From CAWJAP01 sp963834365 (GTDB taxonomy: Bacteria; Acidobacteriota; Vicinamibacteria; Vicinamibacterales; Vicinamibacteraceae): a stretch of 64,000 nt of DNA. The DNA lies in contig CAWIBS010000021.1 of the NCBI GenBank assembly GCA_963834365.1, positions 62,001 to 126,000 of the forward strand, read 5' to 3'. The notes beneath the pieces were generated by a model, which had not been told where the DNA came from, did not search any database, and saw nothing but the letters and a program-made list of their open reading frames with translations. Positions 1 through 9,854 of the stretch are shown one piece after another; positions within the stretch are counted from its first letter, which is position 1; each line of letters opens with the position of its first letter. The position numbers and the translations under genes were made by a program.

Positions 1-26
1 AGGTCCGGCGGGCCCAGGACCCTTGC

Positions 27-46
27 GGCGGGGCTGAAGCCCCGCC
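27..46. repeat. GC-rich palindrome with TGAA loop (REP-like hairpin)
   Basis: Perfect 8-bp inverted repeat, GGCGGGGC and GCCCCGCC, around a TGAA loop, just past the 3' end of the minus-strand MATE gene. The same GGCTGAAGCC core, or its complement, recurs at 29728-29739, 29803-29820 and 62309-62332. It may be a REP-like element or act as a transcription terminator hairpin. No T-run follows it. Confidence 0.5.
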
Positions 47-66
47 CTACCGATTGGATCCCATGC

Positions 67-1500
67 TCATCGCGCAGACGCCGGTTCGATATCGACGTGA
101 ATGTGCGACCACTTGCCTTGACGGAATCGCACGACCGACAGGAGGCACCGCGTCATGTGGCCAAACAGAATGGCCAGCCAGATGTCGAGCGGCTCCAGCC
201 CGCCATGGAGCTGCCTCAAGAGGAGACAGGTTCCGATGGGCACCCCGACCTGCGAGATCACCGAAATATAGAACGGACTGCGTGTGTCGCCGGTCCCCTG
301 AAGGCCGCCGGTGTGAATGAGCGCCAGGTTCACGAACAGGCCGGAAATGGCGAGCACCCGGAGCAACTGCGCGCCCATGTCGAGCACGCCAGGCTCGGTC
401 ATGCCGAAGATGGCGAGCAGCGTCCGCGGCATGACGAGAAACACCAGGCCGATGCCGCCCGCGAGCATCAGGCCGATGCGCGACGTCGCCGCGACCGCGC
501 GCCGCGCCCGATCAGGCTGGCCGGCACCGAGGTTCTGGCCCGCGACCGTGGCCGCCGCGCCCATCAGCCCCACGGAGGTCCAGGTCACCAGGGAGAACAG
601 CTGGTTGTAGCCCACCGAGTAGGCGGCCTGCGCCTCGGCGCTGCGCTCGAGCGACCCGACGAAGCGCAGCAGCAGAACGCCCCCGATGTTCATCGCGATC
701 CCCTGGAGTCCGCTGGGCAGACCGAAGCGGAACAGGGATCGGATGATTGTCCAGTCTGGCCACCACGACATGTGCCAGGTGAGATGAATGGGCGTTCGCC
801 GCGTGAACAGCAGCGCGAGGCCGATGGCGCTGAGCAGGGTGCTCGAGATGACCGTCCCGAGTGCGGCCCCCCGCACGCCCAGCGCCGGAATCGGACCGAG
901 GCCACCGATGAGCGCCACGTTCAGCACCATGTGGACCGGCGTCAGCGCCAGGCCCAGCCGCAGCGGCGTCCGCGAGTCGCCGGCAGCGCGCAAGGCCCCG
1001 CCGAGCATGAAGAAGAGCAGCATGCCGATACTGCCGAAGAACATGATCCGCAGGTAGGGCAGCGCGTCGCGCTGGACGGCCGGCGAGGCATGCACGAGGT
1101 CGAGCAGCCAGGGTGTGGCCACATAGCCGAGCGGCGCGAGCACGCCCAGCGCGAGGAAGACCGAGGTCAGAAAGGCCTGGTAGACGACGCGATTGACCTT
1201 GTCGGAGTCACTCGCCCCCGCAAACCGTGCGACGAGGACGGCCATGCCGGTATAGAGCGAGCTGATGAAGACGATGACGATCAGGAAGATCTGCCAGCTG
1301 ACACCGATGGCGGCATTGCCGGTGAACCCGACGTAGTGGCCGACCATCGCGTGATCGAGGATGCCCTGCAGCCCGCCGATGATGTTCTGCACCATCGTCG
1401 GCCACGCCAGGTGCCAGACGGCCGACGCGAGCGGGCCTTCGACGATGCGACGATCGAACGGGTGTGTGGGGGGCATGAACCGAGCGTCATTGTAAGCCAC
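67..1500 (-). CDS. MATE family efflux transporter
   Basis: Multidrug and toxic compound extrusion family exporter of the inner membrane, expected to exchange Na+ or H+ for cationic or amphipathic compounds. The 477-residue product is normal length for the family and is almost entirely hydrophobic helices. It has the two-fold MatE layout, with an early WPTMVQNIIGGLQGILDHAM segment and a repeat-like second half after about residue 240 (RFGLPSGLQGIAMNIGGVLL). The longest start is a GTG at 1498-1500; an ATG at 1474-1476 (MPPTHPFDRR) is an equally credible start. A second, only distantly similar MATE gene lies at 17482-18900. Substrate cannot be told from sequence. Confidence 0.93.
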   Translation of the reverse strand: MAYNDARFMPPTHPFDRRIVEGPLASAVWHLAWPTMVQNIIGGLQGILDHAMVGHYVGFTGNAAIGVSWQIFLIVIVFISSLYTGMAVLVARFAGASDSDKVNRVVYQAFLTSVFLALGVLAPLGYVATPWLLDLVHASPAVQRDALPYLRIMFFGSIGMLLFFMLGGALRAAGDSRTPLRLGLALTPVHMVLNVALIGGLGPIPALGVRGAALGTVISSTLLSAIGLALLFTRRTPIHLTWHMSWWPDWTIIRSLFRFGLPSGLQGIAMNIGGVLLLRFVGSLERSAEAQAAYSVGYNQLFSLVTWTSVGLMGAAATVAGQNLGAGQPDRARRAVAATSRIGLMLAGGIGLVFLVMPRTLLAIFGMTEPGVLDMGAQLLRVLAISGLFVNLALIHTGGLQGTGDTRSPFYISVISQVGVPIGTCLLLRQLHGGLEPLDIWLAILFGHMTRCLLSVVRFRQGKWSHIHVDIEPASAR

Positions 1501-1649
1501 GCACTCACAGGTCCACGGGCTTCAGGGTATGCCGATTTGCGCCCGGCTCGGGTAGACTTGGAGGCTCGCCGGGAAGCTGCCGCTTCCGGGGAGCGTCGCG
1601 GGCCCGGCCCGGTAAAGACGAGGCAACGGCCTCGAGGAAGTTGTCGCCT

Positions 1650-4600
1650 ATGGCTCTGCTCGATCGACTGCGACCGCAGCCCGCCTGGAAGCATTCCGAT
1701 CCCGCCGTGCGTGCGTCAGCGGTCGAAGGCCTCGCGGACGCCGATCAGACGGTGCTGGGCGCGCTCGCACGTGACGACGATTCGCCGCGCGTGCGCCGCG
1801 CCGCACTCGCCCGGCTGCTCGATGTCGACATCATCGGCGGGCTGGCGCAGCGGGATCCCGACACGCAGGTCCGCGCCGATGCCGGCGCCCGTCTCGTGGC
1901 GCTCGCCTGTACCGCGTCGGACGCTGATCGCGCCGCGCTCGCCGGTGCCGCCGCCACCGATGACCGGCTGCTGGCCCAGATCGCGAGGACGGCGCCCATC
2001 GCTGCCGTCGCGCTGTCCGCCCTCGACCGGCTGCGTGAGACCCGCGGTCTCGCCACGATCGCCCGTCATGCGGAACACGCCGATGTCCGGCTGCGCGCGC
2101 TCGAGCGGCTGCACGAGCCCGCGGAACTGAGCGCGGTCGCCGCCAACACCGACTACAAGGACGTCGGCCTGGCCGCCGTGGAGCGCCTGACCGATCTCCG
2201 CGACGCTGAACGACATCGCGGACCGCGCGAAGAACAAGGCGGTCGGCAAGCGCGCCCGTGGCATCGTCCGCGAAGTCGAGGTGCGGGAGGCCGAGGCCCG
2301 CGCCGCGGCCGACGCGCGCAGCCGCCGGCAGGCCCTGCTCCGCGACGCGGTCGACGGTCTCGAACGGTTGAAGGACACGTCGCGCGGCCGCGCCGATTTG
2401 GATCGGCTGGCGACCGAGTGGGACCAGACGGGGCCGGCGGACGCCGAGGCCACCGGCCGGTTCCAGGGCGCCGTCGATCGCGTACGGGCGCACTTCGATC
2501 GCCTCGATCGCGACGCCGCCGCGGAAGCCGCGGCGCTGGCCGCGCACGCGGAGGCCCGCCGGACGCGCGAAACGCTGATCGACGCGGCCCAGAGCCTCGA
2601 CGGCCCCGACACCAGCGAGCGACTCGACGAGCTGCGGGCGCGATGGACGGCGCTCCCGCCGCTCGACGAGCCTGAAACCACCGCACTCACACGCCGCTTC
2701 GACGCCGCGGCGGCCCGATCGCTCGAGCGGGTGCAGGCGCGCGCCCGTGCCGAGGCCATGCAGGGCGAGATCTCGCAGCTGATTGCCGAGGCCACCTCGA
2801 TCGTCGACGAGGGCGATCTCGAGACCGGTCGCCCGCGCTTCCAGGATGTCCAGCGCCGCTGGAAGACCACCGTCGCTCACCTGGCGCTCGATCGCGCCCA
2901 GTACCGAAGCGTTCCACGCCGCCGAGCAGCGCTGGAAGGCGCGCGAGGATGCGGTGCGGGCCGAGATGGCTCGGACGGCGGAGGAGCAGCGGGCGCGGCT
3001 GGCGGACCTTGCCGCCCGCGCCGACGCGCTCGCCCAGCGCCCCGATGCGTCGATCAAGGAACTCGAACACGTGGTCCGCGAGATCCGGACGGCGCTCGAC
3101 CACGCGCCGGTCCTGCCGGGCGATCAGCGCGACGCCGTGCCCGGCCGCCTCAAAGCCCTCCTGACGACGCTGCTCCCGCGGCTGCGCGAACAGCGGGAGA
3201 CCGACGACTGGCGCCGCTGGGCCAACGCCGGCATCCAGGAGGAACTGGTCAAGCGCGTCGAGTCGCTGCGGACGGTGACGGACCTGTTCGACGCCGGGCG
3301 CCAACTGAAGGATCTGCGTCGCCAGTGGAAGGCGGTGAGCGCCGGCCCGCGCGACGACGGCGACGCCCTGTGGCAGCGGTTCAAAGTGGCAGCCGACGAG
3401 ATTCAGGCCCGCTGCGACGAGCATTTCGGGCGCGTCGCCGCTGAACAGGCCGAGAATCTCGCCCGGCGTCAGGCCCTCTGCGAACAGGCGGAGACCCTGG
3501 CGCAATCCACCGACTGGATCGCCACCGCCGACACACTCAAGAGGCTGCAGGGCGACTGGGTACGCATCGGGCCGGCTCCGCGCGAGGTCGCAGGGGAGTT
3601 GGCGCGACGTTTCCGCGTCGCCTGCGACACCTTCTTCACGCGGCGCAAGACGGATCTGACGGAGCGCAAGCACGTATGGGCCGCGAACGCCCAGAAGAAG
3701 GAAGCCCTGTGTGCACGCGCCGAAGCGATCGCCGAGTCGAGTGACTGGGTGGCGGCCTTCACCGAAATCAAGCAACTGCAGGCCGAGTGGAAGACCGCGG
3801 GCCCGGTCCGCAAGAACCGATCGGAAATCCTGTGGAAGCGGTTCCGCACGGCGTGCGATCACTTCTTCGAGCGCTACGGGAAGCGGCACGAGATCACGCA
3901 GCAGCATCGCGTCTCGGACCGCGAGTCGCTCGTGCAGGCGATGGAGGCGTTGACGGCGACCCCCGGGAGCACGCAGGAATCCGACGCTTCCGTGGCTGCC
4001 GAGTCGTCGGCCCTGACGCCGGAGGACCGATCCGCTGAGGGTGTACCGGAGCCTGCGATTCCGGAGGACCGATCCGCTGAGGGCGTTCCGGAGCCTGCGA
4101 TTCCGGCCTCTATTGCCTCGGACGTGGAGCCATCCGTCTCCGCGGGGCCGGATCCGGCTGCCTTAGCACCGGCGGCGGAGCCGCCTGCGCCGACGGCGCC
4201 GCCTCCAGCGCCGGCAGGGTTGCTCGACACCGTGGAAGGGCTGTGGCGACGATGGCACGAGGCCCCCGGCGTGGCGCCCGAGATCTTCGCGCCGCTCCGC
4301 GCACGGTTCGACGCCGCGCTCGACCGCGTCCTGACCGTGTTTCCCGAGGTGTTCACGGGGACGCGCTTCGATCGCGACGCCGCCACGGCGCGTCGCGAAG
4401 CGCTGTGCCGCGAGGTCGAAGCCGTGGGCAAGGAGGTCTCGCGCGGGACGGCGACCGGTGGCTCCTCCGCTGCCGCCCTCGCCGCGCTGCTGAAGGAGTC
4501 GCTCGCGGCGAACACCATCGGCGGGCGTGTCAGCGACGATGCGCGGATCCGCGCCGCCGGCGAGCGCGTGCGGCGCGCGCAGAGCGCGTGGCGCGACCTC

Positions 4601-4804
4601 GGGCCGCTGCCCGGCGAGGCCGGCCGGGTGCTCGACGCGCGGTTCCATCGGGCCTGTCGCCGGTTCTTCGACGAGCATCCGGACCAGCGTCCCCAGCACG
4701 GCGCGCCGCACGGCGGACCTCGCGGCGGGCGCCTGCAGCCGCAGTCGCGATCGCACCCCCCCGGGCCACGTTCGGGAGGCGCGCAGGGGCCGCAGCGCTC
4801 CTGA
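1650..4804 (+). CDS. HEAT-repeat and DUF349 domain protein (two frameshifts)
   Basis: Long alpha-helical protein of about 1,050 residues. The first ~190 residues form HEAT-like repeats (DPAVRASAVEGLADAD, SPRVRRAALARLLDVD). The rest is coiled helical repeats of DUF349 type with the W..F/R..CD.FF pattern; clear units include those ending ACDTFFTRRK, ACDHFFERYGK and ACRRFFDEH. The reading frame shifts near 2198-2203 (DLRD / ATLNDIADRA) and near 2903-2906 (AQY / EAFHAAEQRW), each best explained by one extra base, so three frames make one protein. A proline/alanine linker at about 3960-4220 contains a 14-residue tandem duplication. The start is the ATG at 1650 preceded by GAGGAAG; a TTG at 1641 is possible. 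DUF349 proteins have no firm biochemical role, so function is unknown. Confidence 0.82.
4021..4104 (+). repeat. 42-bp tandem duplication inside the DUF349 gene
   Basis: Two adjacent 42-bp copies beginning GGAGGACCGATCCGCTGAGG at 4021 and again at 4063. They encode two copies of a 14-residue unit containing PEDRSAEGVPEPAI in the disordered linker. The copies differ at very few bases, so the duplication is recent. Its length is a multiple of three and keeps the frame. Confidence 0.85.
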
Positions 4805-4832
4805 CGCGCCGTACCATCGCTCCGCGTGCCGC

Positions 4833-5684
4833 ATGAAACGGGTGCTCGCGATCAATGCGCCGGCCGGCCTGCTGCAGCTGCTGCGGGACGCGCTGGTCCG
4901 TGACGACTGCGAAGTCCACGAGGCGCGCAGCGGCCTGCAGGCGCTCCACGCCCTGCGCGCCCGCAGCTACGAGGTCGTTCTCACCGATCCGGTCACGGAC
5001 TTCGACGAGGACCTGGCCCTGGTGCGCGAGGCCGATCGTCTCAGGCCTGGTGTCCGCCTGATAGTCCTCGCCCCCTCGGCAACCGTCCGGACGGTCGTCG
5101 ACGCGCTGCGCGCCCACGTCTTCGCCTGCTTCACGAGCCCGTACGACCTGCAGGAGATCGTGGACATGACGCGCCAGGCGCTCGATGCCGACGCCGGCAC
5201 GGGGATCGAACTCGTCTCGGGCCTTCCGTACTGGGTCACGCTGCGGGTGAGCTGTCGCGTCACGACCGCCGATCGGCTCGTGCGGTTCATGACCGAGCTG
5301 CGATCCGATCTGCAAGCGAACGACCGCTTCCTGCTGCTCACCGCCCTCCGCGAACTGGTGCTCAACGCGATGGAGCACGGCGCCGGCTTCGACCCGGACA
5401 AGGTGCTCGAAGTCACCGCGGCCCGCACCTCCAGGGCCATCGTCTTTCACGTGCGCGATCCAGGCGACGGGTTCGACCGTGCCGCGCTCGAGCACGCATC
5501 ACGGACGAACGATCCGGCCGAGATCCTGCGGGCCACCGAGGAGCGCGCCGGCACCGGCCTCCGTCCTGGCGGATTCGGCATGCTGATCGCGCGGCAGATC
5601 GCCGACGAGCTCGTCTACAACGAGCGGGGGAATGAGGTGTTGCTCGTGAAGTACGTAGACAAAGAAGTACGCAGTACGGAGTAA
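4833..5684 (+). CDS. Receiver-like domain fused to RsbW/HATPase_c_2-type ATPase
   Basis: A 283-residue regulator. Residues 1-120 have a response-regulator fold pattern (MKRVLAIN, Asp52 in VVLTDPVTDF), but the lysine expected near the end of the domain is replaced by serine (ACFTSPYDLQ), so phosphorylation is doubtful. Residues 150-275 are a GHKL ATPase of the anti-sigma/serine-kinase kind: N-box ELVLNAMEHG, G1 box DPGDGFD, then GGFGMLIAR. This fits a kinase of anti-sigma-factor or stress-signalling type acting in the cytoplasm. The chosen ATG at 4833 lies 28 bp after the DUF349 stop. The final codons (KEVRSTE) come from the AGTACG word repeat that follows. No partner gene is adjacent. Confidence 0.8.
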   Translation: MKRVLAINAPAGLLQLLRDALVRDDCEVHEARSGLQALHALRARSYEVVLTDPVTDFDEDLALVREADRLRPGVRLIVLAPSATVRTVVDALRAHVFACFTSPYDLQEIVDMTRQALDADAGTGIELVSGLPYWVTLRVSCRVTTADRLVRFMTELRSDLQANDRFLLLTALRELVLNAMEHGAGFDPDKVLEVTAARTSRAIVFHVRDPGDGFDRAALEHASRTNDPAEILRATEERAGTGLRPGGFGMLIARQIADELVYNERGNEVLLVKYVDKEVRSTE

Positions 5685-5700
5685 GAAGTACGAAGTTGAA
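5649..5700. repeat. AGTACG-word degenerate tandem repeat
   Basis: A run of degenerate copies of a ~10-nt word, AAGTACG / CAGTACGGAGT / AAGAAGTACGAAGT, lying across the stop codon of the receiver/HATPase gene and reaching to 7 bp from the arginine decarboxylase stop on the opposite strand. The region is convergent, so it may be a bidirectional terminator-like or mobile repeat patch. Confidence 0.55.
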
Positions 5701-5706
5701 GTCGAA

Positions 5707-7671
5707 CTATCGCGCGTGCGGCTCTTCGAGGTAGGTGTAGCCGTGGAGGCCGTCCTCGTAGAAGCGCAGCATCCGGCCCGACTCCTCGTAGTTGACGCGG
5801 CCCTCGCGCACGGCGGCCTCGACGTCGGCGCGGAACTTTCCCACGAGCGCATTCGAGTCGAACTCGACGTAGTCGAGCACTTCGCGCACCGTGTCGCCCT
5901 TGACCACCTCGTCGAGCACGACGTTGCTGGCCTCGTCGAGGCTCACGTGCACGGCGTGCGTGTCGCCGAACAGGTTGTGGAGGTCGCCCGAGAATCTCCT
6001 GATAGGCGCCGACCAGGAAGACGCCGAGATAGTACGGCTCGCCGTTGAAGGCGTGCAGCGGCAGCGTGCGCTTGACGTCGCGGCGATCGATGAACTGATC
6101 GATCTTGCCGTCCGAGTCGCAGGTGATGTCGCCGAGCACGGCGTGCTGCGTCGGCCGCTCGTTGAGGCGGTGGATCGGCATGATCGGGAAGAGCTGCTTG
6201 ATCGCCCAGCTGTCGGGAATCGACTGGAAGAGCGAGAAGTTGCAGAAGTAGGTGTCGGAGAGCGCCTCGTCGAGCCCCTGCAGATCCTCCGGCACTTCGT
6301 CCATCTGCTGCACGAGCTTCTGCAGCTTCACGCAGATCGCCCAGTACAGGTTCTCGGCCTGGCAGCGCTGCTCCAGCGACAGATAGCCGCCCGAGAACAG
6401 GTTGATCGCCATGTCGAGCGCCTGCCTGGGCGTCGTGATAGCTCTCGAGCGCGTTGCGCGTCGCTGATGTTGCGGTAGCGTGTCGATCAGATCGACGAGC
6501 GGCTGCTCCATGTCGTCGGTCGCGTGGTCGGGCACCCGCTCGTCGCCGAAGCCGGACACGCCGAGCACGTTGAACACGAGCAGGCTGTGATACGCGACGA
6601 CCGCGCGGCCGCTCTCGGAGACGATCGTCGGATGCGCCACGCCGGCCTCGTCGCACACCGATCTGGAGGTGATAGACGACGTCGTTGGCGTACTCCTGCA
6701 GCGTGTAGTTCGTGCTCGACTCGAAGTTGGTCTGCGAGCCGTCGTAGTCGACGCCGAGCCCGCCGCCGACGTCCATGTACTCGCAGGCCGGCGCCGTTGC
6801 TTGTGCGAGCTCGACGTAGACGCGCGCCGCCTCGTTGAGCGCCTGCTTGACGATGCGGATGTTGGGAATCTGGCTGCCGAGATGGAAGTGGAGCAGCTTG
6901 AAGCAGTCCTCCATCCCGCGCGCCTTGAGCTCCTCGAGGCCGCCGCAGGATCTCGGTGACCGTGAGGCCGAACTTCGAGCGGTAGCCGCCCGACGACTGC
7001 CACCGGCCGCCGCCGCGGGCCGCGAGCTTGACGCGGATGCCGATTCGCGGCCGCACGCCCACCTTCTCGGCGTACTCGAGGATCAGCCCGAGCTCGGTGT
7101 ACTTCTCGACGACCGGGATGATGGTGCGCCCGATCTTCTGGGCCAGCATCGCCATCTCGATGAACTCGGCGTCCTTGAAGCCGTTGCAGATGATCGGCGT
7201 CTCGTTGTCGGCGATCGCCGCCACCGCCAGCAGCTCCGGCTTCGAGCCCGCCTCGAGCCCGAAGTTGTACGGACGGCCGAACTGCAACACCTCGTCCACG
7301 ACCTGCCGCTGCTGGTTCACCTTGATCGGGTAGACGCAGATGTAGCGGCCCTGGTACGTGTGCTGCGGGATCGCCGCCTGGAACGCGTCGTGGATGTCGC
7401 CGAGGCGGTGCCGCAGGATGTCGCGGAAGCGGACCAGCGTCGGCAGGTTGATGCCGCGCAGCTGCGAGACGATCGACCAGCTGCTTCAGGTCGATCGATC
7501 GCTGCGGCTCCTTCGTCGGGTGCACGAGCAGCGTGCCCGTCGCGCCCGATCGAGAAGTAGCCCTTGCCCCAGCGGGCGATGTCGTAGAGCTCGCGTCGCG
7601 TCGCTGGTCGTCCAGGCGTCGCCGACGTCGGTCGCCGAGCGGCCCTGGCCGAGGGAGCTGTTCATGGCCAT
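5707..7671 (-). CDS. speA: Biosynthetic arginine decarboxylase (multiple frameshifts)
   Basis: PLP-dependent fold-III enzyme that decarboxylates arginine to agmatine, the first step of the agmatine route to putrescine. The product is recognisable from end to end across several frames. Pieces in order are WGKGYFSIGRDG, the PLP-lysine region YPIKVNQQRQVVDEVL, FGLEAGSKPELL, GFKDAEFIEMAMLAQKIGR, the HFHLGSQ-type turn (LLHFHLGSQIPNIR), YMDVGGGLGVDYDG, DTYFCNFSLFQSIPDSWAI, PIMPIHRLNERPT and the C-terminus GLHGYTYLEEPHAR. The full length of about 650 residues matches the SpeA family. Frame changes occur near 7600, 7547, 7478, 6950, 6660, 6470, 6435 and 5998. Several resolve by removing one base, for example a G in the codons for EILGDLHNLFG. 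The start is the ATG at 7671. Pseudogene or sequencing error cannot be separated here, but the preserved motifs favour error. Confidence 0.85.
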
Positions 7672-7749
7672 GATGGATACGATTCCTGGCAGGGCCGCAT
7701 CGAACGGCGGTGCGACACGGCGCGTCGCGAGCGGCCGACGCGACGAGGG

Positions 7750-8090
7750 TCAGGCCGAGCCATTGCGGGCCATGCGGTACCGGGCGACGTGCACGGCGGC
7801 GTCGACGCGCTTGGTCTCCACGCGGGCCTGGACGCGCGCGCCTTCCGCGAGGACGACCGACGGCGCGGCGAGCTCGCCGGTGATGGCGCGCCGTGCGCGG
7901 ACGTCGACGATCTCGGTCGCCGTGACCTTGCCCGTGAGCGTGCCGAGCACCGTGACGTCGCGCGCGAAGATCCGGGCGTCGACGCGCGCCGTGCGCCGCC
8001 GATCGTCAGCGCGTGCGCCGGCATGTCGATGGTGCCGCGTGAGCTCGCCGTCGATCAGCAGGTCTTCCTCGGCGGCGACGTCGCCCTACG
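7750..8090 (-). CDS. Bactofilin (polymer-forming cytoskeletal protein), frameshifted
   Basis: Bactofilins assemble into nucleotide-independent filaments that localise cell-wall and polarity factors. The conserved beta-helix core is visible in pieces: AAEEDLLIDGELTR, MPAHALTIGGA, then an intact run from ARVDARIFARDVTVLGTLTG through VTATEIVDVRARRAITGEL and VVLAEGARVQARVETKRVD. The pattern of short hydrophobic strands with G and D turns is typical. Two frame changes lie at about 7965-8045. The upstream start is not resolvable: an N-terminal disordered tail probably begins somewhere before 8100, in poorly readable sequence. The stop is at 7750-7752. It lies on the same strand as the amidohydrolases upstream and speA downstream. 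Confidence 0.65.
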
Positions 8091-8254
8091 ACGATGACGC
8101 CAGCGCGGCACGCGCGTGACGGGCGCGCCGACAGACGAGGTAGCAGGATGCGCGGAATGCGGAACGCGTCGACGAGCAGACGACCTGCGCGGGAGGCAGC
8201 GGGCGAATCGAGCCATGCACGATCGCGCAGCTGACGACCGCCACGCGCGCAGCA

Positions 8255-9751
8255 TTACGCGTGGCTGCGGTCGACACGGACGCGCGATTCATGCGACAGC
8301 TGCCGGCATTGCGTCGACGATTCGTCGCGCTCACTCGTGTCGGTGCGTGCAGGTCGCGGCCGGCTGCGCCACTGCTCGTACAGCGCGGTGCTTGTTCGTC
8401 GAGCGACACGTGGGCTCGCCGTTGATGAACAGGTGCCGGACCGTCGTGCGAATCTCGAGCGGATCGCCGGTCGTGACGATGAGGTTCGCGAGCTTGCCGG
8501 GCTCGAGCGTGCCGACGCGATCGGCGAGGCCGAGCGCCTGCGCCGGGATTGATCGTGATGGCGCGCAGCGCGTCCTCCCACGGCAGGCCGTAAGCCGACC
8601 GCCGTGGCCGGCCTCGTAGGGCAGCGTGCGCGAGTCGGAGGAGTTGAACGTCGAGATCGCGAAGTTGACCCCCGCCTTGTGCAGCAGCTGGCCGCCGGCT
8701 GATCGGCGCGTCGTACGGCTCGTCGTCGTTGGCCGGCAGCGCCTGCGGTCGGGCCCGACGATCACCGGAGACGCCGTTCTTCATCAGGCGGCCGTCACTT
8801 CTGCGACGGCGCGTCGTCGCCGCCGAGCAGCACCATCTTCAGCTTGCGGCTCGGCGCAGAAGGCGATGGCATCGCGGATCTGCCGCTTCGTCGCCGGCGT
8901 TGACGAGCAGCGGCCACTCGCCGCTCGACGACCGGCACCGAGCGCTTCGAGCTTGAGGTCGCGATCGGTCGACGGTCGGCGCCTCTGCGCGCCAGGGCGT
9001 AGCGGCGCGCCTGCTCGATCCAGTCGCCGAGCTCCGACGAGCCGCTTGTCGTACTCCTGCTTCGACCTCGTTGAACGGCCGCTGGCGCGTGCGAGAACGT
9101 CGTGAGGTCGAACGCTGGCCGTCGCAGGCGCGGCCAGTTCACGACCACGCCGACCGACGCGCTGAATCAGCATCTCCTCGATCGTCCAGCCGTCGAGGCT
9201 GATGGCCGACGCCTGTCCGCCGATCGACCGCCGCCGGTGCCGAACGGCGGACGAGGAGAGCCCGGGAACGGCGACCGCGTGCGTGACGCCGTTGGCGCGC
9301 GCGACCGGAATGTGCTCGCTCGCCGGGATGGACCGCGCTGGCGGCGACGAGCTGCGGGTTGAAGCCGCCGATCTCGTTGATGTCGTCGGTGCGCTCGCAC
9401 CCTGGCCCGATTTCGGTCAGGCCGAGCTCGGTGACGGCATCGAAGAGGCCGGGATACACGTGCAGGCCCTTTCCGTCGATGCGCTCGGCGCCCGCCGGCG
9501 CCGGTACGCTGGCGCCGACGGCCGCGATGCGGCCGTCGCGCACGACGATCGTGCCCGATTCGATGACCGGGCCGGCGAGCGTGACGATCCGCGCGCCCTC
9601 GATGGCGTAGGTCTTCGCCGGCGCCTGCGCGGGCACGCTGGCGGGCGCGACCGGCCGATGAGGACCATGGCCGTCGGCCAGGCGAGCGCTCGCGGCGTCG
9701 ACCGCCTGGAACGTCGAGTCGGTGCCCGGCCGTGTTCATGGCGGCGCTCAT
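8255..9751 (-). CDS. Amidohydrolase family protein, likely periplasmic (many frameshifts)
   Basis: Metal-dependent hydrolase of the imidazolonepropionase-like amidohydrolase group. The beta-sandwich entrance AIEGARIVTLAGPVIESGTI is followed by GKGLHVYPGLFDAVTELGL, then GGFNPQLVAASAVHP, the EEMLIQR / VVVNWPRLRRPAFD region, GVNFAISTFNSSDSRTLPYE, and the C-terminal LGLADRVGTLEPGKLANLIV with HLFINGEP and LYEQWRSRP. At least eight frame changes are needed over 1.5 kb. The start is uncertain: a hydrophobic stretch (RALAWPTAMVLIG) encoded near 9650-9700 looks like a signal peptide and points to a start near 9751. The 3' end is either 8255 or 8331. It is the first of three consecutive paralogous amidohydrolase genes. 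Substrate unknown; peptidase-like or cyclic-amide hydrolysis are possibilities. Confidence 0.7.
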
Positions 9752-9854
9752 CGCGGCACACTCTCCGTCGCGGCCGGCGGTCGTCGTCGGGCTCGCGGGG
9801 TCGTCGGCGGGACGCGCGATCAGGCCCGCCGGGAGGACGTCGTTCGCGGCTGCT

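Noticed and set aside
97..2130. Long plus-strand frame over the first MATE gene and into the DUF349 gene
   Set aside because: Arg/His/Glu-rich composition without motifs; it is the antisense shadow of the MATE gene, fused by chance to an out-of-frame reading.
2687..3907. Minus-strand frame over DUF349 gene
   Set aside because: Shadow; the plus strand holds repeated DUF349 units.
8100..8255. Separate small gene between the bactofilin and the first amidohydrolase
   Set aside because: Short Arg/Ser-rich frames only, no ribosome site or motif; the region is probably a disordered bactofilin N-terminus blurred by indels.
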